In this document: in pieces, positions 12,701 to 24,249 of the stretch
How the letters are laid out: the number at the start of each line of letters is the position of its first letter
Numbering within the stretch: position 1 is the first letter of the stretch
Assembly: GCA_013398955.1 (NCBI GenBank)
Contig: VWPU01002907.1
Location: forward strand, 186,001 to 250,000
Direction: 5' to 3'
DNA length: 64,000 bases
From: Callaeas wilsoni
Taxonomy: Eukaryota > Chordata > Aves > Passeriformes > Callaeidae
Notes under the pieces: model-generated
Databases searched by the model: none
What the model was told of the DNA's origin: nothing
Seen by the model: only the letters and a program-made list of their open reading frames with translations
Position numbers and translations under genes: made by a program

Positions 12701-15700
12701 CTCCATGGGAGATTCAGGTGTTACAGCTGCTCTGCAAGACCTGAACTGTTAGAGTGAAATTTGTGCTGCTTGGTTTTTAGCATATTTACTGGATTAGAAG
12801 GACTGGAGCCAGTATGGGCTTGGACATCACACTGGGTGGACAGAGGGACAAGCTGCTTTTGTGACTTTGGGGTTTCTTCCTGGTTCTTGCCCTGATCCAG
12901 GCTCACCACAGGATCTAAACTGGACCCACAGCAATTCAGTCGTTTGCAGAAAGACTCTGTAAATAGGAAGACTCCAGCTGGGTTTGGAGAGACTCTGGGA
13001 TCTGATTTAAATTAGGGCTCCATAGCACATCGCCCTTGATCTGTCACTTGCTGCCCTCCAGCTGCCTTCAGCAGTACAACAGGAGGTGACTGAGAGACTC
13101 CGAGTCCTTGTCACACACTCCCACCCTACCTCCAGGGGAATTTGTTGCCCCTTTTCCAGCTGTTCCACCATCCTAGGTTCTCTCTGCCTTTGCTCCTCTC
13201 TCCCAGTCTGCCCCAGTTGGAGCAGCTGGAGCTTGTGCTGCTCCTGGCGCTTGGCAAGGGGAAGAGGTGGGGAGCAGTGTGGTGCCGGTGGCAGAAGCCC
13301 CTCTCTGGATTGAAGCTGCAGAGTTAACGCAAGGGAAAACGTTGGCTTTGCAGCCTCTGGACTGAAGTCCTGCTCTCGGCATGCCTTCAGCATTTTCCAT
13401 GAATTAATCATCAATTGCCAGCCTGCTGGGGGAAGAGATTATGGGAGACTGCAGGGCAGCACAAAGAACGTAGGAAGTGCAAAGAGGAGACATTTGATCC
13501 CCTTTCTCTCCCTACCCCCATGCAGGTGGGACAGCTCTGCTGAGGCTCTGTGGGCAGCCCAGCAGGGGACACAGCCATGCCCACCCTGGTCTCACCCTGT
13601 GCATCCTGAACAACCTGCCTTAGCAGACCTGGGGCATCCCCTGATGGAACCACATTCCTTATCCCAATGAGCCATCTTTTCCAGCTTTCCATCTATGGCT
13701 ATTTCAGCTGAGTGCTGTTATATTTAGCTCCTGTCCTTTGGAATTACTTGAATTCTGTTATTTTTAGGGTGAAAGAGGATTGCCTGGACAGACTGGCCAA
13801 ACAGGAAAGCGAGGATCACCGGGAGGAACGGGCCTTCCAGGGAGCCCTGGTGACCCAGGACCCAAAGGACAGCCGGTTAGTGGTGATGGAGCTGATCAGA
13901 GCTGACTCCAGGCTTCTCCTGCAGGAGAGGGTGCGGATCCTCAGGCTTGGACAGCAGGGTGGTCCCTGGGAGGGTCTTTACAGGGGAGCCCATATCCAGC
14001 TTGAGCACGATTCTGGGACAGAGATTAGGACTGATACAGAACAAGGCACAAGATGAACCCAAACTACCTCAACTAAAATACACTTGTTGGGCTATTTTAT
14101 ATAAAACCTTGTGCTAACAGTTTTCGGGCTGAAAGGTGGTCACCAACACCACCATATATCATTCTGTCATTGATCATAGATCAATCTCACAGATTGTTTT
14201 GTCTCTGTGACACAAGTGACACATTCATTTGCCCCATATTGTCACTGCCTGCTTTGCTGCAGGACTAGTGACCGTGTCCCTTTGGCTGAGATGACTCCAT
14301 GACATTTAAACCCTTCTGACTTCCCACGTGCTTTTGCCTGAAATTCTTCTAGAAAGAAGGCTTGGTTGATTCTCCTAATGCAGGAAAGACTTTAGTCCCC
14401 TGCTAGTAGCAATTTTCCTTTCCAGGACCCATAAATGGGCAGTTAAATCAATTTGTATCCTTGGAAAGGTTCTCACGCTCCACCGAGTCCAACCAAGCCC
14501 TTTCTTGCCAAGCAGCTTCTCACTGTCATGGCAGGGAAAACTTCCTGGCAGTGAGGTTTCTAGGCTGACACTGGAACAACCTTGTCATAAAGGGGGTGGA
14601 AGCCCCATCACTTGGGTCATTTACAACTGAGTGAATAAGCCATTGTAATACACCCCAAAAAGCACAATCAGAATGGGTGAGACAGTCCTGCCGAGAGGCC
14701 AAACAAGCCTTATCTGTCTCTGATGTTCCTAATACTGGAAAAGAATCATCTGGTGAACGGTTCTGACCCACCCCCCCCTTTTTTTTTTTAAACCGTTGAA
14801 TCATCTTGAATTTTGACATCTGAGAAGCCCAAAAATATCAAAGGGTGACCATCTCAATCATGGTGAAAGGAGGATGTTTACATAAGGACATGCTACCCGG
14901 GGTGGATTTTTTATTCTCAGAGTACATGCTATGTGCTGATTCAAGCCTGATGGCCTTTCAACTATTTTATTATTATTTTTCTTACAAAATTGAGGAAAAA
15001 TCCCTGCAGAGTTGAATAGGAAAAGAATTAGGGCATGTGCATGGTTTTCCTGGGCTTGAGTGGGAGGTTATGTTGTAGGAACATGCACTTTTTTAACAGC
15101 TTGAATGAGCATAGTTTGAAATTACAGTTTGAATTAGTAGGCCAGTCCAGTTTGTATTAGAAATTAAAGAGGAGCTTGTTTTAAAGAACTTCGAGGCTGT
15201 TATTTTGCAGCATGAAATTCTGAAATCAATCTCAGAGTAGATGCTTTCCATCCTACTTCTGCTGGGCCAAGCCAGAGAAGCATCTGCTAGGAATAGTGTA
15301 TGTTTGCCTCCCATTTTGGGGGCAAAAAGGTGGCATTGGTGAGCTCTAAGGGATCAAGTGAGTTGCTGCTAGCCTGATGTTTGTGTAGTTCCTCCTCCAG
15401 GTTTTTTCCATTCTTTTTTCTCCTCAGTCCTGCTTAGACTGAGGGACGCTCACAGATTTCTCTTTCTCTGAAGTTGCTGAACTCTTGGTGCATCTCTGAG
15501 TGACATCTCCAGCCATCAGTGTGAATTTACTGTTGTCCTTTGTTCTTGTATTTGTCTTGGCTGTCACGTGCAGGGAGACTTCGGCGAGGCAGGATTTCCA
15601 GGGATTGCAGGACTGTTTGGGCCAAAGGTAAGAGGCTGCTGGTGACCAGTTGTTTTCCTGGTCTCACTTTACTGGGGACAGGTAATGCCACACTTGTTGC

Positions 15701-18566
15701 ATTGCTAGCAGCTCTGCAGAAACTATGGAAATTGAATTTTGATCCCAACTTTCTTTAATTAATGGATTTGTTAAATGAGTGTGTGCTTACTTCTGCTTTG
15801 TTGGAGGAAAAGGGCTGCCCTAGAGATTCTGTGGCTGTTTTCCCCCTTTCTGACCTTTGCATTTCCAGCATCAACCATCAGCCTGCACCTGAGACACCGA
15901 TGTGCATCCCTAACACTGAGAGCCTTGACTTGAAATTTTTGACTCATTTTATCAGCATATAATTTCCCTGGGGAGGAGGAAACTGTTTGTTTTCTGACAA
16001 AAGTAAAAGCCTTGCAAAACAGGAGTGGGAAAAGAATTTACAACAAATTGGATCTCCCCAGTCCCATATACAAGAGGCAGCACCCCTGTCCTTAAAGCAG
16101 AGCTCTAAGCAAGGGCATAAACACAGGGTTTGGTTATTTAGTGGATCTCACATCTCATTTTTTGCTCACAGGGCCCCCCAGGAGACCTTGGGTTCAAAGG
16201 CATTCAGGGACCACGTGGGCCGCCGGGTCTCATGGTGAGTGGTTTTCCAGTTTGTGGGTTTGGGAGGATTTTCTTCCTTCACCCCTGTTTCTGTGAGGCT
16301 CCAGGGGCTGTGAGGAGCACAGTGCTCAAGGCCATGCCACCACCTCTGAGCCCCACAGCCGTAGGTGACCACATCTGCACGGGGCTTGGAGACAGCCACG
16401 TTGCACAGAGCACTCCAGCTACACTGAAACCCTTCTATTTATGGAATTTCTGAGGTTTAACAAGCTTGTGACAACCATACTGTGAGGGCTCGTCTCTTTG
16501 GACTTGAAGCTTGAAATGGTTTTTTATTCCAGCTGTACAGCAAATACCACCACCAAGCTGCTGAAAAGCAGCAAAGATTCAGTGTCTTCCCTGAGTCTGC
16601 CCTAGTGAAAATGACTGTCAGGTCCCACGTGGTGGTTCACACATCTTTTCTTTCCTAGGGAAAAGAAGGAATTATTGGTCCGCTTGGCATTCAGGGTCCC
16701 ACGGGAAGCCCTGTAAGTATCCACACTTCTTTCCTTGCCTGTATCTCTTAGAAGAGTTTAAGTGTGTGAGATCCGAGATGTTTGAGGCCAGCATAAGTAA
16801 CCCCAAATCCTGCTGTAATCAGGAAAACAAAACGGGTTTTAAGATCAGCAGCTTCAGAAAAGTGCAGGCTTAGTCTCTGGCTGCATAGGCAGTTGCTGGG
16901 AGATGATTTGCTGAAAAGTGAGGAGTAGCAACACATAAGTGCAAGGTTTTCAATGGACTGGAAGACAAGAATGTTATTGCAGATTTTTGAAAGCCAGATT
17001 TTCCAAAGAGCTTGGCCTGAGGAGGGAAAAAACCCACATTTAAATAATTTTTTTTTTTTAAAAATGTATTAAGCTGGGAACCACTTGATTTTGGGAAGTG
17101 TTGAAAATCCCTGCCAGCCCTAAAATGCCAAAGGCCCTGAACACAGATGAAAGATCAGGTCAGCGCTTTGTGAGAACAGGAGCATGACACCACTCAGAGC
17201 TTGGTCCAGAGGCTGCTACTGGCAGAGATAAAAACCAGTAAGATGAAGTCAAACATTGCCAAAACAGCCAGTAATGGCATTTTTTGCTTTGGGATGGGGA
17301 GGCCGATGTGACAACCTGAGCTGATGAGGTAGAGATGCGCTTGAGTCCTTGCAAGGAGCTTCTGGGGCAGCTTGTGAATGGTCAGTGACAGCCACCTCCT
17401 GTGCTTTCCAGGGGCCCAAGGGAGACAAAGGCAGCCGTGGGGAGATGGTAAGTGCTGGTCCCACCCCGGGTGCCCCTGAGAGGGTCCCTGACTTTGAACG
17501 ATCACGAGTCACTCTGGGCTCTGCTGGGACCACAGGGTGCATCAGGCCCCCACGGGGGCAAGACACCGATTACAGATGTGCACACACATCCACACCACTG
17601 TGCTGGTAAAATTTCCATTTCCTTAACCCAGCAACACTTCACCATGTTGTCCACAACTGTGGTATCTCCAATACAGCACCCAGCCCTTGCACAGGCACCT
17701 TGGGAACAGCCCATGGGGATACAGGGAGATTTTGGGTCAGTAATGAGCATTTTCTAACAACTTCTGCATCTTTTTTTCCCTGCAGGGTCTTCAAGGTCCA
17801 AGGGTAAGTATCTGACATCCCTTTTTTCTGACTGATATCTCATTTTAAATAAAACAGTTGCTTTTAGCAAGTGTAAAGCTGCAGGGTGGGTAATTGCACA
17901 CTTGGAACGTGATGAGTACCTGGGGACGTGGCATTAGTGACAGCTGAGGAACTGAAAGGGCTGGGAACAAGGGTGCAGCAGGAATAGACCAGGTGTAGAC
18001 AGATGTACCCAGAGCAGGGACAAAATGGGGCCACCCTCATCTTTCGAAGGTTTTGAGGGACAAGCTGCTATGAGGCATCAAAAATCCAGCTGGGAACAGA
18101 TTCCTGCTGGTAAGAACCATGAGAAATGGAAATAAAAACGGGAGATATTTCACTAACTGATGCCACTCTGTCTTTAGGGTCCTCCAGGCCCACGAGGACA
18201 CCCTGGCCCTCCGGTACGTACATGTGGGAAGAGTTCATTATTGAAACAAGCTGCAGTGATTGCCATGATATTCTCCAGAGGGACTGTTCCCTCTCTGGAA
18301 ATTATGACTTAGCCCCATTCCTCGTATGCAAAACCATGTGTGTGAATGGACCAGTGTTTCTTGTGCTTTAGTCCAAACCACCCCCAAGTGTTTTATAGAG
18401 ACAGCATTGTTGCCTCTCTCCCTTCTCTGCACTGAGGGGCTCCACGGGAACAGGGATTTCAAAAGGCCATGGCTGAATATCTGTGCAACAGTGACTGGCC
18501 AGCTTTCTGGCTGATGCCCTTTTTTCCTCTGATTTCCAGGGACCGCCAGGAGTTCCAGCCTCATTT
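775..18566 (+). CDS. COL27A1: COL27A1 triple-helix exons (19 exons)
   Basis: Exons: 775-828, 950-1057, 2533-2586, 2879-2932, 7392-7448, 7603-7656, 8580-8633, 10024-10077, 11609-11662, 11738-11845, 12226-12333, 13768-13875, 15574-15627, 16172-16234, 16659-16712, 17412-17447, 17786-17803, 18178-18213, 18540-18566. Each starts with a complete Gly codon. Most are 54 or 108 nt, the fibrillar-collagen module size, with 57, 63, 36, 18 and 27 nt exceptions. They encode 385 residues: 127 Gly-X-Y triplets plus one extra Glu (GKVE), then Ala-Ser-Phe, where the helix ends. No glycine substitution is present in this part. Borders were placed by eye from in-frame Gly starts and GT/AG sites, so individual ends could be off by a few bases only where alternative AGs exist. 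Confidence 0.92.
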
Positions 18567-21382
18567 GTAAGTTGCCATTCTCTATGTGTTTGTTTGTGAT
18601 GATAATAAATCCTGCAGAGCCAAGGTGCTGCTGGGACCTTGAAGACACACACTCAGGTCCAGCAGGACGTGCTCTGTTACCAGAGCAATGCTTGAACTGC
18701 AGCCTTAGATTGGGAGGTGTTTTCTTGCATCAGGGCACATTCAGCTTCTAACAATCTCAGTTTCCATCTTTTTCTCCCCACACCAGCAACAAGATGGCTT
18801 TGGGGCAGCTTTCCAGACACTGATCGACTCCAACACCGCACTCAAGACAGAGGTACGAGGAAATTTTTTAACTCCCTGGGCTTTGCTTGAGCTGGAGACT
18901 GGGAATGGTCTCACCAGTGCTTTCTCTGTGCAGAAAGTTTATACAAAGCCCTGATTTGTCACTGTTCTAGTGGAGTATCTGGAATTTATGCAGGCAAAGG
19001 TCAAGTTAAAGGATATGGTTCTGTTGTGTCACTGATTTGTGAAGCTTCAGACCTCCTGACTTTGCCATTGTGACTTTGCCATTGTGACTTTGCCAGTGTT
19101 TCAGCGATGTCCTGTTTGGGACAATACAAGGCCTGTGGCTCACTGGCCCCAAGCCAACACAGCCTGTCTTTGACCACTGATTTTTCTCAAAATGATGCAG
19201 AAACCCTTGTGGTTACAGCACCCAGTGCCCCCAGGGCACCCTTGACTTGCCTTCTTTTCTCTCCAGGGTTACCAACATCCAGACCTTCTCATGCTGGACC
19301 ATGGAGGGGAGATCTTTAAGACTCTACACTACCTCAGCAACCTCATTCAGAGCATCAAAAGACCCCTGGGAACCAAGGAAAACCCTGCGCGCATCTGCCG
19401 GGACCTCATGAACTGTGAACAGAAGATGACCGATGGTATGAACCCCGAACGTGCAAAGGCTGCATCCTCCCATCCTCCACAGGGCTGTTTCACATGGTCT
19501 CCTTCCCTGGGACCGGCCATGAAGAAACCAAAACTCCCCTTTTGTCACTCACAGAAAAGGTTAAGTGTCCTTGTTAACCCCCAAATCCTCCATTTCCTCA
19601 GGTACCTACTGGATTGACCCAAATCTTGGCTGTTCCTCAGACACCATCCAGGTCATCTGCAACTTCACCAACGGTGGCCAGACGTGTCTCAGCCCTGTCA
19701 CTGTCTCCAAGGTAGGCACGGCTCAGCCCAGGAGCAGCATTTCCCACACTGCTGTTGCCAAATATTTACGCAGGGCGTGTTGTCCCAGGACACCAGACAG
19801 TGACCACAAGGCACAGGCTGGGGGAGCATTAGTGCAACTGTAACACTCAGAACTGCTCTCAGCAGTTAAAAAATACACCTAAGGCTCTTACTGGCTCTTG
19901 TGGAGACAAAGCCACGTGTTCCAGTGATGTTTAATGAACCCATAGCCTTTGCATGACCGGCAATTCCACAAACATGCTGCTCCCAAATCCTTTATTGAAT
20001 TAACTTACGTTCGGGTCACTCTCGCAGTTTGTTTTCCGCCACCTGGAAAAGTGAGATCGGCTTAAATACACAAGTTTCCAGTGAAGTTATTGTTACAGGA
20101 TTTTTGTTGAGGAAGTACCTGTACTAAAAATACAAATAGCAATATCTGGGCTCATTTGCAGATGAACTGGAACCTGCTTTGCAAGTTGTATTGAATTAGA
20201 AGTTTGCATTCTTTTCCTCATACTTAAGGACCCTCCAGTTTGTTCTGCAAAGCAAAGGAGCTGCTGTGTTCCCATGAAAACTTTCCAAAATGACTTGGCA
20301 TCTGGCCCTTAAGCCCATATTCACATCAGATCCAGCTCTGGGCACCGGTGCAGAATGAAGCAGAGGACAGGGACCCCCTTTGCTATCCTACCTCACCCTA
20401 GCCCTGCTCCCCTCAGCCCCTCCGCAGCGTGCCCCTCTGACCTCTCTGTCACCTTACAGCTGGATTTTGACATCGGGAGAGTCCAGATGAACTTCCTGCG
20501 ACTGCTGAGCTCAGAGGTGGTGCAGCACATCACCATCCACTGCCTGAACACCTCTGTCTGGCGGGAAGGCTCCTCTGAGAAACCCTCGGAAAAAGCCGTG
20601 CGCTTCAGGGCCTGGAATGGGCAGATGTTCGAAGCCAGTGGGCAGCTCAGGCCAGAAGTGGCAGCTGATGATTGCAAGGTATGTTGCTGTGAAAGAAGGA
20701 AGAAGAAGCGGAGAGAAATGCCAGAGCCCACTCTGGGGGTCGAGCAACACCTATGCTGCTCATTCTACAAGGCAGAAGGGTCAGGTTTAGCAGTTCTCCA
20801 CTGGTTTTCCAGTCCAGGATGCTACAGCAGCTCCTGTGAAGCAGATGGCCTTCAAATAGAAAGCAAAAGATGAAATTCTTAAGTTACCTGTGATGTATAG
20901 CAGCAGTTAAATGACAGAAGGGGGAATGGCTCCCCATGGGTGGTGACCGTGGCTCTTGTCTGGTGCCACGCAGAGTCAGGAGACAAAGGACTGCATTTGG
21001 GCTCACAGCATTAGGAGTTTGTCTTGGTGATACTGCTCAAGCTCACTTTTCATCAGCCTGATAAAAGGTCCCCCCAAAATTCTCTCTAAACCCACCCCAG
21101 ACCTGCACAGCCCAAGGGACAGTCCCTTGTCCCACGCAGGGATTTTCAGGCTTACACCTCACGGAACACATTCCTTTCCAGCAGGATTCAGCCCCTGGTT
21201 CATCAGCTTTCTCTCTGTCCCCCCTCCCCACACAGATCAAGGACGGACGCTGGCATCGGACCCTCTTTTCGTTTCGGACACAAGACCCTCAACAGCTGCC
21301 AATTGTCAACATCTACAACCTGCCCCCGTCCGAGCCAGGAAAGCAATATCACCTCGAGGTCGGCCCTGTCTGCTTCCTTTGA
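775..21382 (+). CDS. COL27A1: Collagen alpha-1(XXVII) chain, 3' part (24 coding exons)
   Basis: This is the C-terminal 621 residues of a fibrillar procollagen, secreted into the extracellular matrix where it forms thin homotrimeric fibrils, mainly in cartilage. Twenty-four exons with GT-AG borders sum to 1866 nt. Exons 775-18566 encode Gly-X-Y triplets and exons 18787-21382 encode the C-propeptide. The assignment to type XXVII rather than types I, II, III, V or XI rests on three points: the run [20 protein letters not shown] at the helix end, a one-residue helix interruption in a 57-nt exon, and the propeptide sequence ([19 protein letters not shown], then a CFL terminus), all matching the vertebrate COL27A1 proteins I remember. 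The 5' exons lie left of the window. Nothing suggests a broken gene: all exons keep frame. The next gene downstream on the same strand is an orosomucoid. Confidence 0.95.
2933..7391 (+). other. COL27A1: COL27A1 large intron (4.5 kb)
   Basis: This intron lies between the exon ending GPKGEK and the 57-nt exon. It holds one sense-oriented CR1 fragment near 3738-4000 with an unresolved base inside. I see no Gly-X-Y exon, RNA gene or long credible ORF in the rest. Other COL27A1 introns longer than 300 nt (1058-2532, 7657-8579, 8634-10023, 10078-11608, 12334-13767, 13876-15572, 15628-16171, 16235-16658, 16713-17411, 17804-18177, 18214-18539, 18853-19266, 19712-20459, 20679-21235) likewise show nothing beyond splice signals. 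Confidence 0.7.
3738..3998 (+). repeat. CR1 LINE 3' fragment with internal duplication and N
   Basis: The text runs from 'agatgtcaggaagttctct' through 'ggatggggctggagcagcct' to 'ttccaacccaaaccattcc' and 'gtgattctc', the typical 3' end of avian CR1 in sense orientation. The block at 3787-3832 (ggtaaagcaccggctcaggt...) recurs at 3837 (ggtaaagcaccggcccaggt...), with a single N at 3833 between the copies. The N marks a join or an unresolved base, so the duplication may come from assembly. Confidence 0.85.
7392..7448 (+). CDS. COL27A1: COL27A1 57-nt exon with helix interruption
   Basis: This exon encodes [19 protein letters not shown], 19 residues instead of 18. Read as triplets it is [19 protein letters not shown], so one extra residue breaks the Gly-X-Y register and the register resumes immediately. 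Classical fibrillar collagens have uninterrupted helices. Imperfections in the main helix are an established property of collagen XXVII. The acceptor (ttcacag) and donor (gtaaga) are standard, so the extra codon does not look like a border error. Confidence 0.9.
17786..17803 (+). CDS. COL27A1: COL27A1 18-nt microexon
   Basis: This exon encodes GLQGPR between a pyrimidine-rich acceptor (tttttttccctgcag) and the donor gtaagt. It joins in frame to 36-nt exons on both sides ([12 protein letters not shown] and [12 protein letters not shown]). The joined peptide matches the end of the collagen XXVII helix, so this tiny exon is needed. Confidence 0.85.
18787..21382 (+). CDS. COL27A1: COL27A1 C-terminal propeptide (COLFI) exons
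   Basis: Exons: 18787-18852, 19267-19435, 19602-19711, 20460-20678 and 21236-21382, with the stop TGA at 21380-21382. They encode a short linker (starting [14 protein letters not shown]) and the COLFI domain that nucleates trimer folding and is later removed by procollagen proteases. Eight cysteines are visible in the COLFI part (RIC, NC, LGC, VIC, QTC, IHC, DDC, VCF), the full fibrillar set expected of a chain that can form homotrimers. The Ca2+-site-like segment WIDPNLGC is intact. The N-glycosylation sequons are NFT and NTS. The position of the classical procollagen sequon reads QHIT, so it is not a sequon here. Confidence 0.93.
19058..19098 (+). repeat. Short 14-bp tandem repeat in a COL27A1 intron
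   Basis: The unit gactttgccattgt occurs nearly three times in a row, with one substitution in the last copy. It is intronic, about 170 bases before a C-propeptide exon. No function is apparent. Confidence 0.7.
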
Positions 21383-23270
21383 ACAAGCTATGGAAACCGG
21401 GCTCTGAGGCTCCACTCCCACGACTGGCCTGTCCTTACAGGGGCTCTCCCTGCTCTCTGCAGCAAGGACAGCTGGGCTGGATCTTTTGGGTCAACTCTCG
21501 CTCCAGCCTTTGGCTCAAGGTCTCCAAGAACCCATGATCTACTGAACTCAGCCGGTTGTTGAAAGGAGGAAGAACGAGGACGTGGGGGAAGCAGGCATCA
21601 GTCAGGACGTGAGCGGTGAGAAGGGATCAGGGCACTGGATGTTGCGGTTCCACACACAAAGCTTTTTCCATGACCAAAGAAAACATTGAGCGAAACCTCA
21701 AGCGACTTGCAGCGTGTGGGTTTTTCTGTTGTTTCACCCCCACTCACCCACCCACCCATTTTTGTCTGGTTCCTGAGTTACCAAATGTTCTTTCCATTGA
21801 AAAAAATAATTAAAATAGAGCTTCCCTCTCAGAGCTTGTCGCGTTCTGGACAGCCATGTGCTGCATCAGGTCTCCCAGGCGGAGCTGCAAGTTGTATCTG
21901 GCTGCTCTGTGTACAGGAAGCATTTTGATGTGCAATATTAGAAGAAACAAAATATATATATTATATTATTTAAAGCAAAAGAAAAAGGAAAAAAAAAAAG
22001 GAAAAAAAAAGCCAAGTTCCTCCTTCCATGAGTTTAATCTACACTCCCTCTCACGTGTGGTGCTGGAGTAGGGGAGAGTCACGAAGCAAAGAAGGGGGAA
22101 TGGAAAGAGGAGAGGGGAAGAGATTGGTGCTAAAATAGAGAGAGGGAATGGGCTCATCTGATTTGTTTCTACCTCTCACTGTGAAATCTCTGGTGCTCTT
22201 AAAAAAGTGTGTTATTTTATATATATGACTTTATTTAAGGTTGTGAAGGTGCTACAATGTCTTGCCACAGACCCAAACAAAAGCCCCATAGAATCATCTC
22301 TCTGGGAAGAGAGGAGATTACGTTCTACAGCTAAATCAGAGAAACAGCCACCTTAAAGGCATCCTTCAGTGGCCATGGGTGTCAATAACACAACTCACAC
22401 CACAGCCAACATCACCTACAGGATTATTCACAAGCAAATTTGCTTTTTTTTTTTTTGTTCATCAGCACTTCACTGCTTTGGGAGGGGAGTGAGGGACACA
22501 GCTCATCTAGAAGTGTTGAGCCTCAGAGAGCTCCTTTGGAGTCGGTTGTCACGTACTGAGTTGGGCTGTACTGAGCTGCCCCCACGACTCCCTGGACTAA
22601 GCTCACGTTTAAACCCAGCTCTGCAACTCTCCCCTCAGCCCCTCCGTCAAGACTGACACGATGGTACCTTGTTTCAGAACCCAGCCGAGCTTGGAAGGGT
22701 TTTGTTTTGTTAAGTTCTGTAGAAATTTAGTCTCTATATGTAAATTTGGAGGATTTTTTTTTTTTTTTAAAGAAGATAATTATGGTAATCTTTAATTCTA
22801 TATAAGGAATAATATTGATGTAATCAGAGCTGTACTGTATCAGAAACTCTTCAGTGCCTGTTTGGAGTTTTCATGTCTCATATGGACTATGGATTTTATT
22901 TTTTTGAGGGGAAAAAAGATTATCTGTGAGTCTCTCTTTGTATATTTTTTTTTTATCACTACTGCCTGCTGGTTGGTTCCCAACCACCATCAGAAAAGGT
23001 TAACAGGATCTGTCCCTAATACCTCACCCTCCACGCAGCCCCTGCCAGAAATACCTCATCCCCAGGCCAAAATCACCACCACCCATCACTCGCTGCCTCC
23101 CTGCACACCCCCATACTCCAGGCTCTCCATCTCTCATCCCATGCCATTGGTTTTGTGTTCTCTCAAGGCTGCAGTTACCATTTGTTCTCCTTAAAGCTTT
23201 TTTTCTTCCTTTTTTTTTTTCTTTTTTTTTTTTTTTTTTGACTTTAAATAAATATTTAAAACTGAGGCAA
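21383..23270 (+). other. COL27A1: COL27A1 3' UTR
   Basis: Non-coding sequence from the stop codon to the poly(A) signal at 23247-23252. It is A/T-rich with several homopolymer tracts (A-runs near 21978-22012, T-runs near 22447-22460, 22757-22770 and 23210-23239). Shorter alternative 3' ends are possible. The length of about 1.9 kb is plausible for this gene. Confidence 0.65.
23247..23252 (+). terminator. COL27A1: Poly(A) signal of COL27A1
   Basis: This is an AATAAA hexamer within actttaaataaatattt, directly after a long T-run and before the sequence becomes G/C-rich. It is the best candidate for the distal COL27A1 cleavage signal, with cleavage expected 10-25 bases downstream. Confidence 0.6.
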
Positions 23271-23989
23271 TGAAACAGGACTGCAATGGGGTTTTTTTTT
23301 GGTTCTTCATAAGAAACTAGGTGGGCAAGAGGTGCAGAAATACTCCATTTCCTAAGGGTTCCCCCAAATGATCTGAGGAGCCAAACCAACATCCCAAACC
23401 TTCCTCAGTTGCCAGTCCCAGCGTGAGCTGCCCAACCCCCAGGAGGATGCCAAATGCACCACAAGATTGGGATCCCAATGGCTCCCACCTGCTGAGCCTC
23501 ATCCATGTCCCCATCCTGCCACAGGGCTGGGGAGCAAGAGGGGAAGGGAAAAAAAAGGAAGAAAAATGTAGGGTGAAAATGGGGTGGGGAGAAAGGAGTA
23601 GTCGGAAAACAAAGGGAGAAAAAAGGGGAAAGGTGAGGGCAACAGCAGGGGGCAAAGTAGGGGTTGGGGGGCAAGAAAAGAGGACAGCAAAGGGAAAGAA
23701 TGGGGGCAAGGAGAAAAAAACCCCGGTTACGGGGCAGCACAGGAGCTGCCTCGGCTGGTGCCGGTTGCGACAGGGGCAGCGGGAAGGGGCTGAGCCGTGT
23801 TTGCTCAGCCGGGGCGCTGCCCCTTGCCCCTTCCCGGCCCTCCTGCCCCTTCCCGGCCCGGCTCCCCCCCCCCCCCCCCCGCCCGGCCCCGCCGCCCCTT
23901 GCCCCCCCCGCCGCCCCCTCCCGGCCCTGCTGCCCCGTCCCGGCGCCGCTGCCCCTACCCCGCCCCGCTGCCCCTACCCTCCCCCGCAC

Positions 23990-24249
23990 CCCCCCCCCTC
24001 CCCCTCCCCGCCCCGCTCCGCCCTGCCCCCCCTGCCCGCCCCCCCTCCCCCTCCCCGCCCCGCTCCGCCCTGCCCCCCCTGCCCGCCCCCCCTCCCCCTC
24101 CCCGCCCCGCTCCGCCCTGCCCCCCCTGCCCGCCCCCCCTCCCCCTCCCCGCCCCGCTCCGCCCTGCCCCCCCTGCCCGCCCCCCCTCCCCCTCCCCGCC
24201 CCGCTCCGCCCTGCCCCCCCTGCCCGCCCCCCCTCCCCCTCCCCTTCCC
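23990..24249. repeat. C-rich minisatellite, 47-bp unit, about 5.5 copies
   Basis: The marker gctccgccctg begins at 24015, 24062, 24109, 24156 and 24203, an exact 47-bp period. Each unit is almost pure C on this strand (ccccctccccctccccg type tracts). It is preceded by related C-runs from about 23864. The complementary strand is a series of G-runs able in principle to form G-quadruplexes. Because 47 is not a multiple of three and C-rich text lacks stops, open frames appear in every register. Confidence 0.95.

Noticed and set aside
1..18566. Intronic microRNA miR-455, known from COL27A1 in mammals
   Set aside because: I looked for its mature sequences and did not find them. It sits in a more 5' intron than this window covers.
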